Below, piece after piece: positions 1-5,860 of a DNA stretch of 10,490 bases (position 1 is its first letter; each line of letters opens with the position of its first letter). The stretch is from assembly GCA_018660965.1 (NCBI GenBank), contig JABJJH010000614.1, forward strand, positions 1 to 10,490, in the 5' to 3' direction. Under the pieces are notes generated by a model. The model was given only the letters and a program-made list of their open reading frames with translations, was not told the DNA's origin and did no database searches. The stretch comes from Rhodospirillaceae bacterium. GTDB taxonomy: Bacteria; Pseudomonadota; Alphaproteobacteria; UBA8366; GCA-2717185. Position numbers and translations under genes: made by a program.

Positions 1-1457
1 GTACCGATGGGGCGCCCAACTATTCCAATGTCGCGACGGCGGTTGCGCTGACCAAAACCACCGTCAACATTCCCGATGCTTACGAAGAAGCGTCGACTTT
101 CGATTTCAGCGGCACCATCGCCTTCGATAAGCAAACCAATTACCGCTCCATGAGCTTTTTGACGGTGCCCTTGACCACGCGCCAGGATTCGCTGATTGGC
201 GTGCTGCAATTGATTAATGCGCGCGATAGCCAGGGAACAGTTGTTCCGTTCAGCCCGAAAATCCAGCCGGTCATCGAAGCGCTCAGCAGCCAGGCGGCCG
301 TCGCCATCGAAAATGAAATGTTGCTGCGCTCGCAACGTGAATTGTTGGACAGCTTCATTGAGTTAATGGCCGGTTCCATTGATGCGAAATCGGCCTACAC
401 CGGTGGCCATTGTCAGCGCGTCCCCCTGGTGACCGAGGTGTTGGCGAAGGCCGCGTGCGAGTCCAATGAAGGCGTCTACGCTGATTTCGATTTAAACGAG
501 GAAGAGTGGTACGAACTGCATCTGGCGGGTTGGCTGCACGATTGCGGCAAGGTCGCGACGCCGGAATATGTCGTCGACAAGGCGACCAAGCTTGAAACGA
601 TTTACAACCGGATTCACGAAATTCGAACACGCTTTGAAGTGTTGCGCCGGGATGCGGAAATCGACATGTGGAAGAAAAAGGCGCACGGCGAAGTAGACGA
701 CGCGACGCTGGAAGCCGCCTTCGATGCGCGTTGCCGGGAACTGGATGACGCGTTCGCGCTGATTGCGGAAACCAACATCGGGGGTGAATTCCTGGACGAT
801 GAAACGTCTGAACGCATCCGGGTGATGGGGGAGCAGAGCTGGACCCGCCACTTCGACCGGTCGTTGGGATTGTCATGGGAAGAAAGCAATCGGCTGCCCG
901 AAGATATCGCGGCCGGTCCGGCGCAGGAGCGGTTATTGGACGACCGAGCGGATCACCTGACCGGGGAATATAACCTTGGGGAACTCTATAACCTGTCCAT
1001 TCAGCGCGGCACCCTGACGGCGGAGGAACGGGAGAAAATCAACGACCATATTCGCATCACAATTTCGATGCTGGAACAATTGCCGTTTCCGAAGTCTCTG
1101 AAACGCGTGCCGGAAATCGCGGGCGGCCACCATGAAAAGATGGACGGAACGGGATACCCGAATGGGCTGACCCGTGATGAAATGTCGTTGCCCGCGCGAA
1201 TGATGGCGATCGCCGATATTTTCGAAGCGTTGACCGCGTCTGACCGGCCATACAAGAAAGCCAAGAAGCTAAGCGAATGCATCCGGATCATGAGCTTTAT
1301 GAAAAAGGACGCGCATATCGACCCCGATTTGTTCGATTTGTTCCTCAAGGCGGGCATCTGGAAGGAATATGCGGACCAGTTTCTGGACCCCGACCAGATC
1401 GACGATGTGGATATCAGCGAATATCTGGATGATCCCATCGAAAGCGCCGCACAGTAA
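1..1457 (+). CDS. GAF-HD-GYP cyclic-di-GMP phosphodiesterase, 5' end missing
   Basis: Partial gene: the reading frame is open from base 3 with no start, so the N-terminus lies upstream; 484 residues are visible. Residues 1 to about 108 look like the end of a GAF sensor domain (SFLTVPL, LIGVLQLIN, QAAVAIEN). An HD-GYP domain follows, with the HD pair in LHDCGK (H179, D180) and the signature HHEKMDGTGYP starting at H376. HD-GYP enzymes are metal-dependent phosphodiesterases that hydrolyse cyclic-di-GMP; all the key residues I can see are kept, so it is probably active. The HD and HHE motifs are about 196 residues apart, against roughly 60 in a compact HD-GYP domain such as RpfG. The extra sequence, about residues 194-335, is charged and mostly helical-looking. 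I recall similar inserts in a GAF-linked HD-GYP subfamily. The tail is acidic (DPDQIDDVDISEYLDD). The stop lies 7 bases from the stop of the convergent HIT gene. Confidence 0.92.
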   Translation, partial: TDGAPNYSNVATAVALTKTTVNIPDAYEEASTFDFSGTIAFDKQTNYRSMSFLTVPLTTRQDSLIGVLQLINARDSQGTVVPFSPKIQPVIEALSSQAAVAIENEMLLRSQRELLDSFIELMAGSIDAKSAYTGGHCQRVPLVTEVLAKAACESNEGVYADFDLNEEEWYELHLAGWLHDCGKVATPEYVVDKATKLETIYNRIHEIRTRFEVLRRDAEIDMWKKKAHGEVDDATLEAAFDARCRELDDAFALIAETNIGGEFLDDETSERIRVMGEQSWTRHFDRSLGLSWEESNRLPEDIAAGPAQERLLDDRADHLTGEYNLGELYNLSIQRGTLTAEEREKINDHIRITISMLEQLPFPKSLKRVPEIAGGHHEKMDGTGYPNGLTRDEMSLPARMMAIADIFEALTASDRPYKKAKKLSECIRIMSFMKKDAHIDPDLFDLFLKAGIWKEYADQFLDPDQIDDVDISEYLDDPIESAAQ

Positions 1458-1464
1458 GGCGGGC

Positions 1465-1869
1465 TTATTGCAAGACGGTTCGCAACCGGTTGACCATGGC
1501 GTCGCGTTCGGTCTCCGTATAAGGCGCGGGGGCGACGGCGTTCCAGACCGGCCCCAGACCGGCGGGGTCTCCCTTGAATCGCGCGACGACATGGACGTGT
1601 AACTGTGGCGTCGCATTTCCAAGCGCGGCGACATTCATTTTTTCGGCGCTGAATTCACCCGACATCGCGGCGGACACCATCGCGATTTCCTCGATCAATA
1701 TCGCGCGGTCGGTGGGGCTAAGGTCGTGAATTTCACTGATGCCGGCGCGTTCGGGCACAAGGATCACCCAAGGATAAAGACTGTCGTTGTTCAACAGGAC
1801 GCGGCACAAGGGGAAACGGATAATCTCGACGCAGGTGCGGGCGAGATCATCGTGAAGCATGAAGGTCAT
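1465..1869 (-). CDS. HIT-family (histidine triad) protein with Gln-His-His triad
   Basis: 134 residues, about full length for a compact HIT protein, a family of nucleotide hydrolases and transferases acting on nucleoside phosphate bonds in the cytoplasm. Family signs are the nucleotide-site region LLNNDSLYPWVILVPER (residues 25-41) and the C-terminal motif PQLHVHVVARF (88-98). Aligned with the canonical H-x-H-x-H-x-x motif, the first histidine is Gln89, while the likely nucleophile His91 and His93 remain. I recall the same Q-L-H-x-H pattern in other proteobacterial HIT proteins, so it probably marks a subfamily and not a dead enzyme. The start at 1869 is supported by an AAAAGGAAA ribosome-binding sequence about 7 bases upstream; a second in-frame ATG lies 9 bases further in. 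The gene is divergent from the glycerate kinase, and its substrate cannot be told from sequence. Confidence 0.88.
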   Translation of the reverse strand: MTFMLHDDLARTCVEIIRFPLCRVLLNNDSLYPWVILVPERAGISEIHDLSPTDRAILIEEIAMVSAAMSGEFSAEKMNVAALGNATPQLHVHVVARFKGDPAGLGPVWNAVAPAPYTETERDAMVNRLRTVLQ

Positions 1870-1902
1870 CGAGTTTCCTTTTGTTTAGCCGGAACCGATT
1901 TC

Positions 1903-1931
1903 ATGGTACGACGTTCCACCCTCGCTATCAA
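1903..1931 (-). promoter_or_regulatory. Candidate sigma70-type promoter for the HIT gene
   Basis: Read on the minus strand there is TTGATA (1931-1926, five of six matches to the -35 consensus), a 17-base spacer, and TACCAT (1908-1903, four of six to the -10). Transcription would begin near 1896, leaving a leader of about 27 bases that contains the ribosome-binding sequence. This is consensus matching only. Confidence 0.35.
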
Positions 1932-1943
1932 AAGTCCTACGCA

Positions 1944-3206
1944 ATGGATCATCGAAAAATACTCCTCGACATGTTCAGCGCCGCTATCGATGCGGCGCAA
2001 CCCCGCCTCTGCGTGCCGCCGAACCTGCCGGATCGACCGAAAGGGCGGGTAATCGTCGTTGGAGCGGGCAAGGCGTCGGCGGCCATGGCGCGTGCGGTGG
2101 AACAACATTGGGATGGGGACCTGACGGGGCTGGTCGTGACCCGCCATGGGCACGGGGCGGCGTGCGAGAAAATCGAGATCGTCGAGGCGTCGCATCCCGT
2201 TCCCGATGCGGCTGGAGAGGCCGCCGCGCGGCGCATCCTCGACATGGTGCAAGGTTTGACGCCCGATGACCTCGTGCTGTGTCTCATCTCGGGTGGCGGA
2301 TCGGCGTTGATGACGCTGCCCGCGCCCGGATTGACGCTGGCGGACAAGCAGGCGATCAATCGCGCGCTGCTGCGCTCCGGCGCCAATATCGCCGAAATGA
2401 ACTGCGTGCGAAAACATATTTCCGCGATCAAGGGCGGGCGCCTGGCCGCCGCCGCGGCGCCGGCGCGAATCGTCACCTTGCTGATATCCGACGTCCCCGG
2501 CGACGACCCGGCGGTGATTGCGTCCGGCCCAACCGTTCCGGACCCGACAAGCCTGGGCGACGCCCGGGCGATCCTTGAAAAATACGGCATCGCCGAGCCG
2601 CAAGTTGTTTTGGATGTTCTGGCGCGCGAGTATTCCGAAACGCCGAAACCTGGCGCTACCTGGCTGGCGCGGAGCGAGACGGTCATGATCGCCACGCCGC
2701 AATTGTCCCTGGAGGCCGCGGCGACGGTTGCACGCGCGCAGGGGCTGACGCCTTTGATCCTGGGGGATGCGATTGAAGGCGAAGCGCGGGACGTCGCCCA
2801 GGTTCTCGCCGGCATAACGCGGCAAATGGTGCGCCATGGCCAACCGATCGCGCCGCCCGCGGTGTTGCTGTCGGGCGGTGAGACGACGGTGACATTACGG
2901 GGCCAGGGGCGCGGGGGCCGCAACGTTGAATTTCTTCTGGCGCTGGCGTTGGCGCTGGATGGCGTGATGGGGGACGTCTTTGCCTTGGCGGGCGACACCG
3001 ACGGCATCGACGGCAGCGAGGACAACGCGGGCGCCATCATCACGCCCGACACTTTGGCGCGGGCGGCGGCGCGCGGCCTCGACCCCAAGAAATCATTGGG
3101 GGACAATGACGGGTACGGGTTCTTCGAAGCCTTGGATGATTTGGTGATGACGGGGCCGACTCTGACCAACGTCAACGATTTCCGCGCGATAATTGTTGGC
3201 GGCTGA
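1944..3206 (+). CDS. Glycerate 2-kinase, MOFRL family (TtuD/GckA-like)
   Basis: 420 residues. It phosphorylates D-glycerate with ATP, giving 2-phosphoglycerate in this family, and so feeds tartronate/glyoxylate, serine-cycle or tartrate breakdown into lower glycolysis. The N-terminal Rossmann-like domain shows VVGAGKASAAMA (residues 38-49, including the Lys expected at the active site). The glycine-rich nucleotide site is LISGGGSALM (114-123), followed by VRKHISAIKGGRLA (155-168), VLLSGGETTV (317-326) and GRGGRNVEF (332-340). The C-terminal MOFRL domain carries GDTDGIDG (350-357) and GPTLTNVNDFRA (404-415). I chose the ATG at 1944 because the family begins with a helix like ILLDMFSAAIDAA; the frame stays open back to a TTG at 1881, but that extension (FSRNRFHGTT) is unlike the family. 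The ribosome-binding site is weak. No tartronate semialdehyde reductase or glyoxylate carboligase lies beside it here, so the exact pathway is open. It ends 7 bases from the convergent TusA-like gene. Confidence 0.94.
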   Translation: MDHRKILLDMFSAAIDAAQPRLCVPPNLPDRPKGRVIVVGAGKASAAMARAVEQHWDGDLTGLVVTRHGHGAACEKIEIVEASHPVPDAAGEAAARRILDMVQGLTPDDLVLCLISGGGSALMTLPAPGLTLADKQAINRALLRSGANIAEMNCVRKHISAIKGGRLAAAAAPARIVTLLISDVPGDDPAVIASGPTVPDPTSLGDARAILEKYGIAEPQVVLDVLAREYSETPKPGATWLARSETVMIATPQLSLEAAATVARAQGLTPLILGDAIEGEARDVAQVLAGITRQMVRHGQPIAPPAVLLSGGETTVTLRGQGRGGRNVEFLLALALALDGVMGDVFALAGDTDGIDGSEDNAGAIITPDTLARAAARGLDPKKSLGDNDGYGFFEALDDLVMTGPTLTNVNDFRAIIVGG

Positions 3207-3213
3207 GGTCCGG

Positions 3214-3462
3214 CTAAGGCCCCGTAATTCGGATGACATAGGTGAAGACATCGTCGGCTTCGGACGCATCCAGAAGTTCATGGCCCGTCGTGTTGCAGAA
3301 GTGCTTGAAGTCGATCATCGACGCCGGGTCCGTCGCCTGCACGGTCAGTATCTGTCCCGGCGTCATCTCGCGCGCGGCGCGGCGCGCTTTCAGGACCGGA
3401 ATCGGGCAATTAAACCCGGTTGTGTCCAGTAAAACGTCGGTTTCCTGGTCCAATTTCGTCAT
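3214..3462 (-). CDS. TusA-like sulfur carrier protein
   Basis: 82 residues, the normal size for the TusA/SirA/YeeD family. Strand-helix opening LLDTTGFNCPIPVLKARRA carries the CPxP signature with Cys19, the residue that in TusA holds a persulfide sulfur and passes it to partners. The second half (ILTVQATDPASMIDFKHFC, then FTYVIRITG) matches the usual fold. The start codon overlaps the stop of the membrane-anchored gene upstream by four bases (ATGA, 3462-3459), which indicates translational coupling. As last gene of a rhodanese/TSUP cluster, it is more likely a dedicated carrier for this transporter system than the housekeeping TusA of tRNA thiolation. A known parallel is TsuB (YeeD), the TusA-like partner of the thiosulfate transporter TsuA (YeeE) in enterobacteria; the transporter here is of a different family. 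The specific role is inference. Confidence 0.9.
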   Translation of the reverse strand: MTKLDQETDVLLDTTGFNCPIPVLKARRAAREMTPGQILTVQATDPASMIDFKHFCNTTGHELLDASEADDVFTYVIRITGP

Positions 3463-4229
3463 GATTTACGGAAGACGGCGTTGCCGCCCAGTCCAGCCAG
3501 AACCGCGATAATGATCGCCGCGACACCATACAACGCGCCATGTTGATGCGCGACCCGATAGATTTCGGCGCCGATGCCGGTTTTATTGATATTCAACGGC
3601 GTGACCTCCATATCGGCGATGCGGCCATCGCGGATCAGATAGGTTTTGATCGAATAATCGCCGGTCGGCACGTTCGAGGGCAAGAACACATCGGTTCGAA
3701 ACAATCGACCGCCGAGAATTTTAAGGCGGCCTTCCGCTTTGCCGTAATGATCCTTGTTCTGCATGTTGCGGATCAGCGCGGCCCGGTAATCGGCCTCTTT
3801 CGCCGATCCTATGTCCTCGGTGGGCTGCAAATCCAGGTATTCGACGCCGATCTGGTTGGCTTCGCGGACGCTCAGCGGCAACCATTCGTCCAGGGGTTCG
3901 CTCGACAGCACCCGGTAAAAGGATGGCGCGTTCTTGAACGTCACGCTGTCGGAATTCATCCAGATTCCCGCGCGCTGAACCTTGTTGCCGATGCTGATGT
4001 CATGCGCCGGGCCACTGACGACCACGACGAGTTTGCCTGGCCCGCCGACGGATCCGAAAAACAGAATTTTAGCGCCTGTGAAATCAGCGGTGATGCCGAT
4101 GAAATGTTCCGATACATCGGCGATGACCGGTTCCGCCCGGCTTGACCCCGCTCCCAAAATCGCGCCAAGCCCCACCAGGACCGTCAGCGCGACGGCGACG
4201 CTTCGTAGCGTGCGCGGGCGGCGGCGCAT
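3459..4229 (-). CDS. Alph_Pro_TM / TIGR02186-type membrane-anchored periplasmic protein
   Basis: 256 residues. The N-terminus is a signal peptide: basic RRRPRTLR, hydrophobic residues 11-27, and a likely cleavage after GSSRA (residue 32). A soluble region of about 195 residues follows, beginning VSEHFIGITADFTGAKILFFG and containing KLVVVVSGPAHDISIG. A single C-terminal membrane span lies near residues 231-250, followed by the short basic tail FRKS. The protein should sit in the periplasm, tethered to the inner membrane. The sequence resembles the alphaproteobacterial family of unknown function known as TIGR02186 / Alph_Pro_TM (recognised from memory, not searched). The mature part contains no cysteine, so it is unlikely to carry sulfur as a persulfide itself. 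The start ATG at 4229 shares one base with the transporter stop (TGATG), and its own stop overlaps the TusA-like start, so it is translated between the two. A periplasmic partner or substrate receptor of the transporter is my inference. Confidence 0.85.
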   Translation of the reverse strand: MRRRPRTLRSVAVALTVLVGLGAILGAGSSRAEPVIADVSEHFIGITADFTGAKILFFGSVGGPGKLVVVVSGPAHDISIGNKVQRAGIWMNSDSVTFKNAPSFYRVLSSEPLDEWLPLSVREANQIGVEYLDLQPTEDIGSAKEADYRAALIRNMQNKDHYGKAEGRLKILGGRLFRTDVFLPSNVPTGDYSIKTYLIRDGRIADMEVTPLNINKTGIGAEIYRVAHQHGALYGVAAIIIAVLAGLGGNAVFRKS

Positions 4230-5146
4230 CAATGCCCGCCCCCGCCGGACAGGAAGTAAAGGTCGTCCGGCGTCGACACCAGATCGAACAATATCTTGCC
4301 GCAGACGCTGAGAACCATGAGCGCGAGCAGTCCGCGTAATTGTTCGCCGCGCAATTTCGAACCAAGCTGCGTGCCCACTTGCGCGCCGATCACCGCGCCA
4401 GCCAACAACAACATCGCCAGGACGATATCGACGGTCTGGTTCAGGGTCGCTTGCAGAAATGTCGCATTGGCGGTGACGAAGATAATTTGATACAGCGACG
4501 TCCCGACGACGACGGCGGTCGGCATGCCGAGCAGGTAGATCATGGCGGGAACCATGACAAATCCGCCGCCCACACCCATGATCGCGGACAAGATGCCGAC
4601 AACGAACCCGATCATTAACGGCAGTAGCGCGCTGATATAAAGTTTCGATCGCCGGAACCGCATCTTGAATGGCAGGCCGTGCAGAAAATTGTGCTGGTGT
4701 AGTTTGCGTAACGAGCCGGGTCTGCGGCTGCGCCGCATCGTGCGCAGGCTTTCGACCAGCATCAAGCTGCCAATCACCCCCAGGAAAATGACGTAGGACA
4801 GCATGATCACCAGGTCGATATGACCCAGTTCGCGCAGGTACTGGAACAGGAAGACGCCGAAGGTCGATCCGACGATGCCGCCGACCAGCAAGATCGAACC
4901 CATCTTGAAATCGACATTGCCGCGCCGCCAATGGGCCAACACGCCCGACACCGAGGACGCGATGATCTGGTTCGCTTCCGTGCCGACCGCGACGGCGGGT
5001 GGGATGCCCATGAAGATCAACAACGGCGTCATCAGGAACCCGCCGCCGACGCCGAAGATTCCGGACAGCATGCCGACCCCGGCGCCCATGCCTAGGAAGA
5101 GGAAGATGTTCACCGACATTTCGGCGATGGGAAGGTAAAGGTTCAC
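4229..5146 (-). CDS. TSUP-family (TauE/SafE) transporter, putative sulfur-compound exporter
   Basis: 305 residues from the GTG at 5146. It is a polytopic inner-membrane protein of the TSUP family, whose members move sulfite, sulfoacetate or related anions. The internal duplication is clear: LSGIFGVGGGFLMTPLLIFM (residues 27-46) repeats as LSAIMGVGGGFVMVPAMIYL (186-205), each followed by a VGT...QII segment. The halves are joined by a basic cytoplasmic loop (about 134-168, RTMRRSRRPGSLRK). The start is uncertain. The frame stays open to an ATG at 5227, giving 332 residues, but the extra 27 are hydrophilic, not family-like, and would place two strong inverted repeats inside the coding sequence. 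I therefore prefer GTG before NLYLPIAEMSVNIF, which matches my memory of relatives; an ATG at 5119 is also possible. None has a good ribosome-binding site. It overlaps the downstream gene by one base and follows a rhodanese gene. Confidence 0.9.
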   Translation of the reverse strand: MNLYLPIAEMSVNIFLFLGMGAGVGMLSGIFGVGGGFLMTPLLIFMGIPPAVAVGTEANQIIASSVSGVLAHWRRGNVDFKMGSILLVGGIVGSTFGVFLFQYLRELGHIDLVIMLSYVIFLGVIGSLMLVESLRTMRRSRRPGSLRKLHQHNFLHGLPFKMRFRRSKLYISALLPLMIGFVVGILSAIMGVGGGFVMVPAMIYLLGMPTAVVVGTSLYQIIFVTANATFLQATLNQTVDIVLAMLLLAGAVIGAQVGTQLGSKLRGEQLRGLLALMVLSVCGKILFDLVSTPDDLYFLSGGGGH

Positions 5147-5168
5147 CGACTCTGCTGTCCGCGCGGTC

Positions 5169-5190
5169 GCGGCTTTCAAAGGAAAGCCGC
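5169..5190. repeat. Perfect inverted repeat ahead of the TSUP gene (9-bp arms, 4-base loop)
   Basis: Arms GCGGCTTTC (5169-5177) and GAAAGCCGC (5182-5190) are exact reverse complements around AAAG. In the transporter transcript this would form a strong hairpin about 23 bases before the preferred GTG start. No U-tract follows on either strand, so it is not a typical intrinsic terminator. It could be a leader hairpin or a protein-binding site. Confidence 0.7.
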
Positions 5191-5200
5191 CGACTCGCTT

Positions 5201-5220
5201 TAATGACTTCCAAGTCATTA
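5201..5220. promoter_or_regulatory. 20-bp palindrome, candidate operator for the TSUP operon
   Basis: TAATGACTT (5201-5209) and AAGTCATTA (5212-5220) are exact reverse complements separated by CC. Size, symmetry and AT-rich ends fit the site of a dimeric repressor. It covers the start point predicted from the promoter-like sequence at 5223-5251, a usual place for repression. No regulator gene is in the window, so the binding protein is unknown. Confidence 0.5.
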
Positions 5221-5222
5221 GG

Positions 5223-5251
5223 AACATCGACTTTTGTCATAAAACAGTCAA
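5223..5251 (-). promoter_or_regulatory. Weak candidate promoter for the TSUP-Alph_Pro_TM-TusA genes
   Basis: On the minus strand TTGACT (5251-5246, five of six to the -35 consensus) is followed after 17 bases by GATGTT (5228-5223, only three of six to the -10). Transcription would begin near 5216, inside the palindrome. The rhodanese stop is at 5344, so read-through from that gene is equally possible. Confidence 0.25.
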
Positions 5252-5343
5252 TCCGAATTCGACGGTTTGACTCGGGTATCCGGGACGCGTGGCGCGTCGT
5301 ATTGTCGCATGGGTTGGGGAGGAAGGGCCGCCGTGACCGATGG

Positions 5344-5661
5344 TCAGGGAGACACGACCGGTCCGCCCTGTTGTTTCCACCCAATGATGCCGCCTTCCAT
5401 GCGGTAGATCGTGTCCAGACCGCTGTCCTGCATAAGACCGGCGGCGTGTCCACAGCGCACGCCGCTGCGGCAATGCAGCACAAGCCGTTTTCCGTCGCTG
5501 GGGGGAAGCGCCGACGGGTCGAATATGGATAGCGGCACGAGCGTGGCTCCGGCGATATGTTCGACCATGAACTCGGTCTCTTCGCGCACATCCACGACGA
5601 CGGCTTCTCCCGCCGCGATCCAGTTTCGGACCGTTTCCACCGTTACGATTTCGATATTCAT
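5344..5661 (-). CDS. Single-domain rhodanese sulfurtransferase
   Basis: 105 residues, the size of stand-alone single-domain rhodaneses such as GlpE or PspE. Ordered signatures: VVVDVREETEFMVEHIAGATLVP (residues 21-43, the D-x-R-E and H-I-x-G-A pair) and the active-site loop HCRSGVRCGHAA (63-74) with catalytic Cys64; then YRMEGGIIGWKQQG (86-99). Such enzymes carry a sulfane sulfur on the cysteine and move it between thiosulfate, polysulfide or glutathione persulfide and acceptors such as sulfite or TusA. There is no signal peptide, so it is cytoplasmic. It lies upstream of the TSUP gene on the same strand, with a gap of about 197 bases to the preferred transporter start. It may be first gene of the same operon or separately expressed. 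The start ATG at 5661 has only a distant GGAG upstream. Donor and acceptor are unknown. Confidence 0.92.
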   Translation of the reverse strand: MNIEIVTVETVRNWIAAGEAVVVDVREETEFMVEHIAGATLVPLSIFDPSALPPSDGKRLVLHCRSGVRCGHAAGLMQDSGLDTIYRMEGGIIGWKQQGGPVVSP

Positions 5662-5860
5662 GTCTGGGCCGTCTCCAATGCGCTGTATCGCCGGGGGTGG
5701 CGAATTTGAGTCGAGAACCTAGATAGGGCTGGACCCCGGGTCGTTCAAGCGCCGCGCTGATATGTTCAAGAAAGAAGGGCGATGAAATCCGCCTTGACGG
5801 TGACCACCCCGGACCTGAAAGATGGCGGCTGGAAGTACGGGGCCACAGGGGAGGAACGCC

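Noticed and set aside
1949..3175. Minus-strand open frames of 408 and 325 residues under the glycerate kinase.
   Set aside because: Mirror frames of a gene with clear glycerate kinase motifs; rich in Ser, Ala and Arg with no domain signs.
4230..5591. The minus-strand frame of the Alph_Pro_TM gene stays open far upstream, giving a 710-residue reading frame.
   Set aside because: The upstream part runs out of frame beneath the TSUP and rhodanese genes and is arginine/histidine-rich without any family pattern. The real gene starts at 4229 with a signal peptide.
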